A DNA stretch of 64,000 nucleotides, taken from Dactylosporangium fulvum (GTDB lineage Bacteria; Actinomycetota; Actinomycetes; Mycobacteriales; Micromonosporaceae). The DNA lies in the NCBI RefSeq assembly GCF_025137375.1, contig NZ_CP073720.1, positions 7,712,501 through 7,776,500 on the forward strand, in the 5' to 3' direction. Of the stretch, positions 34,425 through 43,712 are shown piece after piece. Position 1 is the first letter of the stretch, and the number at the start of each line of letters is the position of its first letter. The notes under the pieces were generated by a model, which was not told the DNA's origin, did no database searches, and saw nothing but the letters and a program-made list of their open reading frames with translations. Both the position numbers and the translations under genes were made by a program.

Positions 34425-35888
34425 ATGGCTCACGGCGTGCTGCTCGGGATTGACTTCGGCACCTTCAACACCGTGGCCATGGTGCGTCGCGGCGGCGGTG
34501 AAGCACGTCCCCTGCTCTTCGACGGGTCACCGTTGCTGCCGTCGGCGGTACTCCTGGAAGGCCCCGGCGACGTGTTGTCCGGTGCCGAAGCCGTGCGGTC
34601 GGCGCGGGTGCATCCGGATCGATACGAGCCCAACCCGAAGCGACGGATGGCAGACGGGATCGTCCTGCTCGGCGGCTACGAGACCGACGTGGTCGACCTG
34701 GTCGCCGCCGTGCTGGGACGTGTGGCGTCGGAGGCGCGGCAGGTCGCCGGCCAGCTCCCGGATCGTGTCGTGGTCACGCATCCGGAGACCTGGGGCACGT
34801 CGCGGTTGAGCCGGTTGACCGCTGCGGCCGTCCGCGCCGGCCTGCCGGACCCGATACTCGTGTCGGAGCCGATCGCTGCCGCCGCCTACTTCCTCGGCCA
34901 GATCGGCCGGGTCGGCGCGGGTCAGTGCGCGGTGGTGTACGACTTCGGGGCAGGCACGTTCGACGCCGGTGTGGTTCGGCGCGGCCCCGCAGGAGCGCTG
35001 ACGGTACTGGCCAGTGAAGGACTGCCCGAGGTGGGCGGCCTGGACCTGGACGCCGCGTTGGTGGAGCACCTGGGCCGGCTGATCGCGCAGCGGGCCCCGG
35101 ACGCTTGGGACCGGTTGCAGCGACCGGCCACCGCCGCCGACCGCCGTGCCCGGTGGCAGCTGTGGGAGGACGTTCGGCTGGCCAAGGAGTCGTTGAGCCG
35201 GCGTTCGCAGACGCTGGTGCACCTACCGGTCCTGGACGACGCCGTTCCGGTGAGCCGGGACGAGTTTGAGCAGCTCGCCGAACCGGTCATCGCGCGGACG
35301 GTCGCGGTCACCCGCACCGCGGTGCGCAGCGCGGGCATCGGGCTGTCAGACGTCGGTGGCATCTTCCTCGTCGGCGGGTCGAGCCGCGTCCCACTCGTTG
35401 CGACGCTGCTGCACCGCGCGTTCGGGATACCGCCGACGGTTCTCGAGCAGCCCGAGCTCGTGGTGGCGGAGGGTTCACTGATCCTGCTCGACGCGTGCGA
35501 GGAGCGCACGCCGACGGGCGTCACGATGAGGCCGCCCGTCGGTGCCGGGTCGGAGGAGACCGTTGCGCAGGCGCGTGGAACGGCCACCGGCCCGCCACCC
35601 GTGCCGCAGGGCTCGCCGCAGCAGGTCCTGCAGCTGTCGCCGGCCTCGACGACGGCAGCCCGCGCGTCGCGCGTCGACGAGGCCGTCGAACCGGGGCGGG
35701 GGCGATCGATCCGCCGTCACCTCACCGATCCGTGGAGTGTGGTAGCGGCCGTGCTGCTCGGTGCCCTGAGTGGCATGAGTGGCAGCCTTGCCGGTGCGAG
35801 CACGGCGGCCGTGCTGACTGCGGGAGCCGTGGTCACCGTGATCGTGCATACGGTGCGGGTGGCCCTCGGTATCGTGTTCGACCGTTGA
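34425..35888 (+). CDS. Hsp70/DnaK-family ATPase with C-terminal membrane helices
   Basis: 487 residues from ATG 34425. The actin-like ATPase fold spans about 1-345: phosphate-1 GIDFGTFNTVAMV, YDFGAGTFDAGVV (phosphate-2) and the adenosine motif FLVGGSSRVPLVATLL. The canonical DnaK substrate-binding beta-domain and lid are absent. Instead a proline/alanine-rich linker (about 355-430) leads to two hydrophobic segments (SVVAAVLLGALSGMSGSLAG; AAVLTAGAVVTVIVHTVRVA). This is the actinobacterial 'Hsp70 family protein' type of unknown client. The neighbouring minus-strand gene converges on it 25 bases past its stop. Confidence 0.85.
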   Translation: MAHGVLLGIDFGTFNTVAMVRRGGGEARPLLFDGSPLLPSAVLLEGPGDVLSGAEAVRSARVHPDRYEPNPKRRMADGIVLLGGYETDVVDLVAAVLGRVASEARQVAGQLPDRVVVTHPETWGTSRLSRLTAAAVRAGLPDPILVSEPIAAAAYFLGQIGRVGAGQCAVVYDFGAGTFDAGVVRRGPAGALTVLASEGLPEVGGLDLDAALVEHLGRLIAQRAPDAWDRLQRPATAADRRARWQLWEDVRLAKESLSRRSQTLVHLPVLDDAVPVSRDEFEQLAEPVIARTVAVTRTAVRSAGIGLSDVGGIFLVGGSSRVPLVATLLHRAFGIPPTVLEQPELVVAEGSLILLDACEERTPTGVTMRPPVGAGSEETVAQARGTATGPPPVPQGSPQQVLQLSPASTTAARASRVDEAVEPGRGRSIRRHLTDPWSVVAAVLLGALSGMSGSLAGASTAAVLTAGAVVTVIVHTVRVALGIVFDR

Positions 35889-35913
35889 AGACGCGGTTGT
35901 CAGACGTTGCCCG

Positions 35914-37716
35914 CTAGAAATTACTCAGCACCGAGCTGAATATCTTGTCGACGCTGGCCGGGTCGCGCGCGTCGTAGGCGGCTGCCCGCGACACTTTCGC
36001 GATCTGTTCGAGCGTGTCCAGGTCGGCCTCCTCGCCGAAGGCGATACCGAAGATCCGAACCGAGTTCTCCAGGCGTGACCCGTCCAGGTCACGGAGCAGC
36101 TTCACCCGGTCGTTGTCGGCCGGATACTCGTTGCGCCCATCGGTGAGCAGCACGACTGCGTTGATGCGGTCGGCGTCCAGCCGTTCCCGCATGTACAGGT
36201 CGGCGGCCCGGGTCGTGTGGTACAAAGCCGTGCCGCCATCGGCGCTCAGCGCCCGGATGATGCCGGTGAGTCGCTGCTTCGCGTCACGGATGCGCGACAT
36301 CGGCAGCCGCTCGGTGTAGGGCTGCGCACCGTTTGGTCGCTGCCCCGAGAACGTCCACAGTGCCACCTCGTCGTCGGGATGCAGCAGCTCGAGGCTCGCG
36401 ATTGCCGCGTTCTTCGCGGCTTCCAGCTTGCTGATGTCACCGGCCGCCTCCTCCTTCATCGAGCCCGAGACGTCGAGGACGAGCAGCACCCTCGCCTTCT
36501 TCCGCAGGTCGTCCCAGCCGGCGAGGATCTTGTCCAGGATCTCGCCGACGGGTGACTGGATCAGGCTGAGCTTCTGCCCGGCCGGGATCTGCAGGGTCTG
36601 CGCCAATTCGGGGCCGGCGTTGCCCCGGTGGTCGCGGAAGCCCATCGCCGCGAACGCGGCCTGCTGGGCTGGTCGCTGCAGGAACGCGAGGAAGTCCGCG
36701 GCCGCTTCCCGTTGTGCGTCACTGGCCGAAGGCAGCACCACGTACGGGTGGTCGAGCATCAGCGTGCCGTCCCGCGGCACCATCGGCACGAGCGGCACCG
36801 TGGGCGCCTTGCCTTTCACCTTCGGGTCGCCGGTGGTGTTGCCCTTGTTGTAGAGGTAGGTGAGCTGCTCCTGATGCACGACGGCGCTCACGTACGACAT
36901 CGCGGCGCCCTTGGCGTCGGCTTCGGCCAAGTTGGCGAGGAACTTCACCGCATCGTCGGTGTAGTGCAGGACGCCGGCTTCGACCCCGCGAACGAAGTTG
37001 ATCACATTGGGCTGGGTGAGGTCGGCCGCCGTCAGTTCGCGGGACAGGCCGGTCGCCGCGTAGTACGTGGCCACCGTCGCGGCCAGGCCGGACGTGGACC
37101 GGTGCGGGTTGTCCTTACCGAAGGAGAAGCGCCCCCACTCGGGATGGCCGTACCGGCCCCACCCCTGCGGATCGGACGCCAGCGCCAGCACGTCGCTCCA
37201 CCCGAACTCGCGGTTCGGCCAGCCGAACGCCTCGGCCATCGGCTTCGGCATCGAGATGACCAACGGGCTCTGCGCGATCGACGGCATCTGCGTGCCGGCC
37301 GCTGGCACCACCTGCTTGCCGCCGGCGGTCTCCCGGTGGCGGGCCAACTGGAGCCACAGCGATGCGGTGGGCGTCCACACCTGCGGTGCCGGCCCACCGT
37401 CGCGCTGTTCATCCCAGCCGGAGCCAAGCGCCTCCGCCGCCGCGCCGGAGGTGAGCCGGTGCACGGTCACCGACGCGCATCGCTTGCCGCCGTACAGCGT
37501 GTCGGAGGCGTTGTACCGGCGCGCCAACTCGATCATCAGGTCGGCCTTCTCGGTCGACGAACTGACCTCGACGGGTTCACAGCCGGCTCGCCTGTCGGCG
37601 CCCGCCTCACCGGGGTCGCGACGGAGCACCACGTACGTCACCACGACGGCTATCAGACCGACGATCACCGCAATCACCAGCGGCATTCGCGCACGTGGCC
37701 CCGTCACAACGCCCAT
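35914..37716 (-). CDS. Membrane-anchored solute-binding-like plus VWA-domain protein
   Basis: 600 residues. The start is ATG 37716 with AGGAG 7 bases upstream; the longer frame starts inside that site. A membrane helix (LVIAVIVGLIAVVVTYVVL) anchors an extracytoplasmic domain (about 40-385) resembling extracellular solute-binding proteins (SPLVISMPKPMAEAFGWPNR, then SFGKDNPHRSTSGLAATV). A von Willebrand factor A domain follows (about 410-595) with the MIDAS sequence VLDVSGSMKE, threonine in ALWTFSG, and LLTDGRNEYP. The combination is known in actinobacterial surface proteins; the bound ligand or partner is not known. Monocistronic. Confidence 0.85.
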   Translation of the reverse strand: MGVVTGPRARMPLVIAVIVGLIAVVVTYVVLRRDPGEAGADRRAGCEPVEVSSSTEKADLMIELARRYNASDTLYGGKRCASVTVHRLTSGAAAEALGSGWDEQRDGGPAPQVWTPTASLWLQLARHRETAGGKQVVPAAGTQMPSIAQSPLVISMPKPMAEAFGWPNREFGWSDVLALASDPQGWGRYGHPEWGRFSFGKDNPHRSTSGLAATVATYYAATGLSRELTAADLTQPNVINFVRGVEAGVLHYTDDAVKFLANLAEADAKGAAMSYVSAVVHQEQLTYLYNKGNTTGDPKVKGKAPTVPLVPMVPRDGTLMLDHPYVVLPSASDAQREAAADFLAFLQRPAQQAAFAAMGFRDHRGNAGPELAQTLQIPAGQKLSLIQSPVGEILDKILAGWDDLRKKARVLLVLDVSGSMKEEAAGDISKLEAAKNAAIASLELLHPDDEVALWTFSGQRPNGAQPYTERLPMSRIRDAKQRLTGIIRALSADGGTALYHTTRAADLYMRERLDADRINAVVLLTDGRNEYPADNDRVKLLRDLDGSRLENSVRIFGIAFGEEADLDTLEQIAKVSRAAAYDARDPASVDKIFSSVLSNF

Positions 37717-37940
37717 CGACGGTCTCCTGTTCACCAGCGGAGCCCCGCATCGTAGCCGACGGCCACAACACCGCCGCTATCCGCCGGACGTGGCCGACTG
37801 GACCGTTCACCCTGCTGCGTGCGGTGTACGCGCAGGGCGCGCCGCAATGACTGGCGCGGCTTCCCGCGGTGGAGATGCTGCGGCAGGTCTTGCTGCACTG
37901 CTATGCGATCAGGTCAGGCGTCCGGGTCGACCCGTCCGGT

Positions 37941-38975
37941 TCAGCCGGCAGCCGGCAGTGGGAACGCCAGCATCGCCTCGTCGATGAGCGCGTGCAGCGC
38001 CGCAGTGTACGGTTGCGCACCGCCGAGCGTGTGCAACGCCCCGTGCACCTCGGCGAGCATCCCGTCGACCCGGCCGTGGTAGCTGCGCAGGTTCTCGGGG
38101 GCCGTCAGCCGCATCTTGAACTCGGCCCGGGCCGCCGCCGACGTCGCCGCCGAGGCATACAGCGCCAGCAGCGCCGACCGTTGCGCTGCGGGCACCCCGT
38201 CCAGCAACAGCATCACCAGAAACGTGGCAGCGCCGTTGCGGATGTCCTCGTCCCGACCGGTGACCAGGTCGCGCTGGTCATTGGTCAGCTGCCGGAGGAC
38301 CCCGAACCGCCGGCCGACGTCGCGCCAGCGGTCGACCCTGCCCGGGTCGGCACCGGCCAGGCAGGCCGCCATCGCGGTGGCCATGGCGTACGGCGCACCG
38401 GTCTTGCCCGCGTAGCTCGCCAGCACCGACGCGACCGTCGCGCCGGCAGGCCGGGCGGAGTAGTCCAGCAGTTGGCCGCTGATACCGTCGAGCCATCCGC
38501 GGGACAGCTCAGCCAGGGCCGCGACCTTCGTGGCGTCCGGCACGCCGACCTCGCCGACGAGCCTGATCGGCAGGTGGCTGCCGACGCCCAACGCCGCCAG
38601 GATCCCCGCGTTGAACCGCGCCGGGTCGGCCCGGATCTCCGGACCGCCGTCGGCCAGGTCGTCGAGGTAGCGGGCGGCGGCCCACCAGAGCAGGTGGACG
38701 ACCGCCGCCGGTCGGCCGCCCGCCGGATCGCCGGTCTCAGCGGCGTGCACGAGCAGCGGCAGCCGGATCATCACGTTCACCGCACCGGTCGAGCCGCGCG
38801 CGGCCAGGTTGCCCAGGAAGCTGCCGAGGAACTCGGCCATGGCCTCGTCGGCGACGTCGCCGCTGGCCCGCAGCCTCGCCAGGAGCGCGGTCAGGTCGTC
38901 CTCCACCGCGCCGACCACCTCGGCAACATCCACCATCCGGTACCCCCACAGCCGTCGATCCTTCAGGCTCGCCAT
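37941..38975 (-). CDS. Isoprenyl diphosphate synthase family protein
   Basis: 344 residues from ATG 38975 or 331 from ATG 38936, which has GGGGG upstream and is my preferred start. All-helical trans-isoprenyl synthase pattern: the first aspartate-rich motif is in AARYLDDLADGGPE (DDxxD form DDLAD) and the second is a relaxed LTNDQRDLVTGRDEDIRNGA. The loss of a strict second DDxxD resembles ComQ-like and other divergent isoprenyl transferases more than housekeeping GGPP synthases. It would make or transfer a prenyl diphosphate. Last gene of the eight-gene operon; the start is about 150 bases after the UbiA stop, the only real gap in the operon. Confidence 0.82.
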   Translation of the reverse strand: MASLKDRRLWGYRMVDVAEVVGAVEDDLTALLARLRASGDVADEAMAEFLGSFLGNLAARGSTGAVNVMIRLPLLVHAAETGDPAGGRPAAVVHLLWWAAARYLDDLADGGPEIRADPARFNAGILAALGVGSHLPIRLVGEVGVPDATKVAALAELSRGWLDGISGQLLDYSARPAGATVASVLASYAGKTGAPYAMATAMAACLAGADPGRVDRWRDVGRRFGVLRQLTNDQRDLVTGRDEDIRNGAATFLVMLLLDGVPAAQRSALLALYASAATSAAARAEFKMRLTAPENLRSYHGRVDGMLAEVHGALHTLGGAQPYTAALHALIDEAMLAFPLPAAG

Positions 38976-39121
38976 TGCCGACACACGATATGACGGCCGC
39001 CGATGTCCACCGATCCCGGGCCGACGCACTACAGGTCGGACGCCGTCAGGGCGGTGTCCTGCTCGTGGATGATGTTCCTGAGCTGCACGCGGGACCGGAC
39101 GCCGAGCATGCCGGACCGCGG

Positions 39122-39967
39122 TCACAGCATCGCGGTCACCGCCCAGGAGGCGAACGAGGCCAGGAGGAAGTAGCCGGCCAGTCGCGCATCCCAGCGGTCC
39201 GCGCGGCGGAAACGCCACCACGCCAGGGTCGGGAGGGCGAGCGGTAGCAGCGTCAGCGCAAGCCACAGGGGCTGGGTCTGCCGGGCCGTCAGGGCCAGGA
39301 CTATCGTGGCGCCGGCGGCGCTCAGCAGGGCGACGGCGACGGTGCCGGGCAGGCCGAAGGTGGTGACGTAGGTGCGTTCCCCGGGTCGCGGCGCGCGGGT
39401 GATCTTCTTGGCCACCTCCAGGTGCAGCGTCGCGAGGACGACCACGGCGAGCGCACGCCAGAACGACGGGTCGAAGCCGCCGCCGGTCGTGCGGAGGTGG
39501 ATGACGTACAGGTAGAGGTGCAGCAGCAGTTGCACGGGGCAGCTCAGCAGTAGCGTCAGCACCAGCCGCCCCGGATCCGGGCCGGGGAGCAGCAACAGCA
39601 GCGCATAGGCCAGCTGGACCGCGATGACAAGCGCCGCCCAGCGGTCGAACAGGTTCAGCAGCACCAGGAGCGCGGCGATCACGGCGTACCAGCGCAATAA
39701 CGACGACCCGGTGACGGCACCGGCGGCGAGCGGGCGGTCCGGGTTGTGTACGCGGTCGTAGGGCAGGTCGCGGATGTCGTCGACGATGCGCATGAGCAGC
39801 ATGTCGAGGGCGATCGTGAGCGCCGCGACAGCGGTCCCCAGCCCCGGCCGCCACGGGCCACCGGGCGGGCCGGTGAGGGCGAACAGGCCGGTGACGCCGT
39901 AGGCCCAGCAGACCGCGAACAGCACCGACGGCACCAGCGGGTAGCTGCCGCGGATGAACGCCCTCAT
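39122..39967 (-). CDS. UbiA-family membrane prenyltransferase
   Basis: 281 residues with about eight membrane helices. The first Mg-diphosphate motif is clear: LDMLLMRIVDDIRDLPYDRV followed by HNPDRPLAAGAV (NDxxDxxxD-like, here R-x-x-D-D-x-x-D). The second region, LEVAKKITRAPRPGERTY, replaces the classical DxxxD with basic residues as in some UbiA subgroups. It should attach a prenyl chain to an acceptor, or cyclise a terpene as some UbiA members do. The ATG overlaps the P450 stop (ATGA). With the synthase downstream it supplies the isoprenoid step of the cluster. Confidence 0.87.
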   Translation of the reverse strand: MRAFIRGSYPLVPSVLFAVCWAYGVTGLFALTGPPGGPWRPGLGTAVAALTIALDMLLMRIVDDIRDLPYDRVHNPDRPLAAGAVTGSSLLRWYAVIAALLVLLNLFDRWAALVIAVQLAYALLLLLPGPDPGRLVLTLLLSCPVQLLLHLYLYVIHLRTTGGGFDPSFWRALAVVVLATLHLEVAKKITRAPRPGERTYVTTFGLPGTVAVALLSAAGATIVLALTARQTQPLWLALTLLPLALPTLAWWRFRRADRWDARLAGYFLLASFASWAVTAML

Positions 39968-41100
39968 CGCAGGTGCACCGGCAGGCGCCACAGGCCGCGC
40001 AGGAACATCTTGTCCCGCCACGCGGGACCGTTCGGGTCCGGCGCGGCGTGCAGGTCCGGGAAGCGGCGCAGCAGCGCGCCGATCGCGGTGCGCAGCTCGA
40101 CCCTGGCATGCGGGGCGCCGACACACATGTGCCGGCCGTGACCGAAACCCAGGTGCGGGTTGGCGGGCCGGTCGAGGCGGAACTCGTCCGGGTCCGAAAA
40201 GACCGCTGGGTCGCGGTTGGCCGCGTCGGTGAGCGGGATGACGACCTGCCCGGCAGGCAGCGGCACCCCCGCGAGCTCCGCGTCGGCGAGCAGGACGTGC
40301 GGCTGCCCGCCCGTGCCGGCGAACCACACCCAGCGCAGCAGTTCCTCGACCGCGGCGGGGATCAGGTCAGGCCGCGCGATCAGGGTGCGGCGCAGCTCGT
40401 CGTCGTGCAGCAGGTGGTGTACGCAGCTGCTCAGGTGGCTCGCGGTGGCGTCCCCACCGGCCATGACGAGACCGGCGGCCATGACGACGATCTCCTGCTC
40501 GCTGAGCGCCGGGGCTAGTGTCGCCAGGAACCCGGTGTCCAGCCGGTCGCGGAAGTAGCCGTGCATGGCGGCCGTCGCCGCGGTGACCTCGTCCGGCTCG
40601 CAGCGGCCCGCGGACATCATCACGTCGGTCCACGCGACCAACTGGTCGACGTCACCGTCCGGCGTGCCCATGATGCGGCCGACGACGAGGTAGGGCAACG
40701 GTCGCAGGTACGTCGCGACCAGGTCGACCGGTCCGGGCTTCGCGGCGACCGCGTCGAGCAGGTCCTCGGCGATCCGCTCGATCCACGGCCGGTCTGCCTC
40801 GGCGGCCCGGTGGGTGAACGCCGCCTGTACGCTCCGGCGGCGGCGGGTGTGCAGCGGCGCGTCGGTGGTGGCCAGGGCGAGGGTGTCGGCACTGCGGGCG
40901 AACATGGTGCCGCCGTGCCACTGCTGTCGGCTGAACCGCGGGTCGGACAGCACCGTGCGCACGTCGGCGTGGCCGGTGACGAGCAGCGCTGGATGGTTGC
41001 CGAAGATGCGGACCGGGACGAGGGCCGAGCGCCGGAACAGCGCCGCCTGCTCGGGGTCGAGAGCGACGCCGGGGCGGCTCTCGAACGGGAACCGGGTCAT
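39964..41100 (-). CDS. Cytochrome P450
   Basis: 378 residues. Heme-binding FGHGRHMCVGAPHARVEL with axial Cys326; ExxR in VEELLRW (about residue 255); I-helix AAGLVMAGGDATASHLSS in which the acid-alcohol pair is D-A-T rather than the common D/E-T. A soluble class I bacterial P450 that needs ferredoxin and reductase from elsewhere, as none is encoded nearby. The ATG overlaps the stop of the PEP-synthase-like gene (ATGA) and its own stop overlaps the UbiA start. It probably hydroxylates the prenylated intermediate; that is inference from the operon. Confidence 0.93.
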   Translation of the reverse strand: MTRFPFESRPGVALDPEQAALFRRSALVPVRIFGNHPALLVTGHADVRTVLSDPRFSRQQWHGGTMFARSADTLALATTDAPLHTRRRRSVQAAFTHRAAEADRPWIERIAEDLLDAVAAKPGPVDLVATYLRPLPYLVVGRIMGTPDGDVDQLVAWTDVMMSAGRCEPDEVTAATAAMHGYFRDRLDTGFLATLAPALSEQEIVVMAAGLVMAGGDATASHLSSCVHHLLHDDELRRTLIARPDLIPAAVEELLRWVWFAGTGGQPHVLLADAELAGVPLPAGQVVIPLTDAANRDPAVFSDPDEFRLDRPANPHLGFGHGRHMCVGAPHARVELRTAIGALLRRFPDLHAAPDPNGPAWRDKMFLRGLWRLPVHLR

Positions 41101-43712
41101 GACGGGTCCACCTCGGCGAGGATGCGTACGGTCCCGGCGGTGCCGTCGAGCTCGATCAGGGCACCCTCGGGGATGCGGCTGGTGGCACCCTGCACGGCGA
41201 CGACCGTCGGCACGCCGAGCAGCCGCCCGGTGATCGCGGTGTGGGACAGCAGCGTGCCGCGCTCCACGACGAGCCCTTTCGCCGCCATCATCAGGAACAG
41301 CCAGCCGGGGTCGGTCTCGCGGGCGACGAGGATCGCGTCGCGGCACGTCTCCGGTGGCACGGACGGGTCGAGCACCAGCCGGGCCGGGGCCCGCACGACG
41401 CCGGGCGCGGAGCCGAGCCCGGTGAGCACCCCGGCGGCGTCGGCGGCCCGGACGGTGGTCACCGCCACGGCGCCGGGTAGCGTGTCGGCGAGCGGCCCGG
41501 TGGCCGGGGTGCGCAGGAGGCCGGGCCGGCCGGGGCGGGTCTCGGCGAGGAGCCGTTCGCGGCGCCGGGCGGCGGCGAGGTCGCGCAGCGCGGCGCACGG
41601 CAGCGTGCCGTCGTAGGCGCCGAGGACCTCGGCGACGGTGAGGTCGCGGATGTCGAGCGGGTCGTCGAGGTGACCGGTGGCGTGCAGGTCGCCGCCGAGC
41701 CGCCAGAGGATGTCGCGAGAGAGCCCGTAGAGCTGCGTGCGGCAGAACCGGGTGTCCTCGCGAACCCGGGCGGTGAACCGCACGTAGCGGGACAGGGTGC
41801 GCAGGACGGTGCGGCGCAACCGGCCGGGGCAGCGCGCGGCGAGCTCCTCGGCGGCCTGGTGGGCGGCCCGCTGCTCCGCCTGGAGCAGGGCTTCGACCGT
41901 GCGGCCCTGGGTGATGTACGGACGCAGCAGCTCCAACAGGGTCCACGGCTGCTGGCGCGGGGTCGACTGTTCGAGCTTGAGGTCGTGCAGGGCGCGGTCA
42001 CTGTAGCGGCGCAGATAGTCGGCGGCCGCCTCGGCCAGCGGCGTGCCGTGCTGGCCGGTGCTGATGTCGTGCCACACCTCGCGGGGGCGTTCGCCGGACT
42101 CGACGGCCGCGCGCAGCCCCGGGTCGGCGGCGACGAGCTCGGCGAGAGCGACGGCGGCGCGGACCGACTGCAGCGACCGGTTGGCGGGACCGCCGGCCAG
42201 CAGGCCGGTGAGCAGGCCCTTCGCGCCGTCCGCCCATCGGTCGAGCAGGCGCATCAGGGCCTTGACGGCGAGCAGCCCGTAGATGGAGTTGGTGAGGGTG
42301 ACGCCCCAGCGGACGCTCATCGCCGCCCACAGCTCGCGGTAGGCGGCGACGAGCTGGTGCGGGGTGCGCCCGGACAGGTCGCCCGTGTCCGCCATGACGC
42401 CGTCCCACCAGCGAAGAAAATTGGTGGCCTGGCGGGGGTGGCGGGTGGCCCGCAGGAGCGTGCCGGGCAGCGCGAGCCACGCCCGCCGGCGGGGCCGGGT
42501 GACGGGCGGGCGGGCCTCGCCGGTGACGCCCATGCCGTCCTGCCACACGTCGCGCACCAGGTCGAACACCGGCATCTGGCCGTGCAGGGCGTGCCAGGCG
42601 CCGAGGCGGTAGTAGATCCGGCCGTCGAGGTGCGCGACGAGCTGCTCCAGGTGGTGCCGGTTGGCGTCGACGGTGCGGGCCGGCACGCCCATGCGGTGAT
42701 ACAGGTCGCCGAATGCGCGCCGGTAGAACTCCTGTGCCTGGGAGAAGGTGAGCGCGCCGGAGATTCCCGGGTAGCTCTCGGTGATGTTGTGGTTGGCCCA
42801 GTACACCGGCGGGCCGGCGGGCATCACCATCGGCCGGGCCTGGACCAGGTGCAGGGTGCCGTCGGCGGTTATGGTGCCCTCGACGTCCTGCGGGCCGCCG
42901 AAGAACGTCTCGGCCCTGGCGGCGAGGGCGGCGACGGCGCGGGCGGTGCGGTCGTCGAGCACCGGCGCGTCGGCGAGGCCGGCCGGGACGGGCAGCAGCG
43001 CGAGCTCGTCGGTGCCGGGTGCGGGCGGGCCGACCATGCGTTCCTTGCGGACCAGGTCTGCGGTCACGGTCGTGCCGGTGACGTGGAAGTGGTCGACGTC
43101 GGCCTTCTCCTGCACGACGCCCTCGCCGATGCCGTGCGCGGCGGCGATGACGGTGCGCCGGGCGCCGTCGCGGGGGTCGCGGGTGAACGCCACGAACGAG
43201 CGGGTGCCGGGCACCATCAGCTGCACGCCGACCGCGATCCGGGTCCGGGCCGGGTCGAGGCCGCGAAGCTCCCGGTAGGCCACTGCCCGAGCGGTGAACG
43301 CCGACGCCCAGCAGGCCGCGATCCGGTCCGCGACCCGGTCGGCGGGCACGTAGAGGAAGCTGTCGCTCATCCCGGCGAACGGGTCGGCACCGTCCTCACC
43401 GTCCTTGCCGTCCACTGTGGACGCGACGGCGCAGGCCCGGACGGCGAACACCGCGTCGGAGCCGAACCGGGCGCGAACCTCGGCGAGAATGCCGTCCGGC
43501 ACCGGCGCGGCCCGCAGCGCGGCCGCCGCCCTGGCCCACCGGTCGGGGCCGTCGCCGGGGTCGACGTCCCGCCACGCCGCGTCGAACACGTTCGCCGGGA
43601 CGGTGACCAGGTCCGGCACCGGGAACCCGGCGGCCCGCATCCGGTGCAGGCGGGCGAACTTGTGCCCGACGAGCGCCGGGTCGGCGACATCCGTGACGGT
43701 CGTGATCGTCAT
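41097..43712 (-). CDS. PEP-synthase/rifampicin-phosphotransferase-like enzyme
   Basis: 871 residues from ATG 43712, which overlaps the nitroreductase stop. The N-terminal ATP-grasp domain (about 1-310) has GHKFARLHRMRAAGFPVPD, then FAVRACAVAS and EGTITADGTLHLVQARPM. A large middle domain (about 330-720) includes PVYWANHNITESYPGISGAL. The C-terminal phosphohistidine domain carries His824 in ERGTLLSHTAITGRLLGVPT. The three-domain order matches rifampicin phosphotransferase and PEP synthase, where the histidine swivels between ATP and substrate sites. Inside a prenyl-metabolite operon it more likely phosphorylates (or dephosphorylates) a small molecule than makes PEP. The substrate is unknown. 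Confidence 0.85.
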   Translation of the reverse strand: MTITTVTDVADPALVGHKFARLHRMRAAGFPVPDLVTVPANVFDAAWRDVDPGDGPDRWARAAAALRAAPVPDGILAEVRARFGSDAVFAVRACAVASTVDGKDGEDGADPFAGMSDSFLYVPADRVADRIAACWASAFTARAVAYRELRGLDPARTRIAVGVQLMVPGTRSFVAFTRDPRDGARRTVIAAAHGIGEGVVQEKADVDHFHVTGTTVTADLVRKERMVGPPAPGTDELALLPVPAGLADAPVLDDRTARAVAALAARAETFFGGPQDVEGTITADGTLHLVQARPMVMPAGPPVYWANHNITESYPGISGALTFSQAQEFYRRAFGDLYHRMGVPARTVDANRHHLEQLVAHLDGRIYYRLGAWHALHGQMPVFDLVRDVWQDGMGVTGEARPPVTRPRRRAWLALPGTLLRATRHPRQATNFLRWWDGVMADTGDLSGRTPHQLVAAYRELWAAMSVRWGVTLTNSIYGLLAVKALMRLLDRWADGAKGLLTGLLAGGPANRSLQSVRAAVALAELVAADPGLRAAVESGERPREVWHDISTGQHGTPLAEAAADYLRRYSDRALHDLKLEQSTPRQQPWTLLELLRPYITQGRTVEALLQAEQRAAHQAAEELAARCPGRLRRTVLRTLSRYVRFTARVREDTRFCRTQLYGLSRDILWRLGGDLHATGHLDDPLDIRDLTVAEVLGAYDGTLPCAALRDLAAARRRERLLAETRPGRPGLLRTPATGPLADTLPGAVAVTTVRAADAAGVLTGLGSAPGVVRAPARLVLDPSVPPETCRDAILVARETDPGWLFLMMAAKGLVVERGTLLSHTAITGRLLGVPTVVAVQGATSRIPEGALIELDGTAGTVRILAEVDPS

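Noticed and set aside
39122..41946. Long minus-strand frames passing through several operon genes out of frame
   Set aside because: They are out-of-frame readings of the P450, UbiA and PEP-synthase genes with no start signals.
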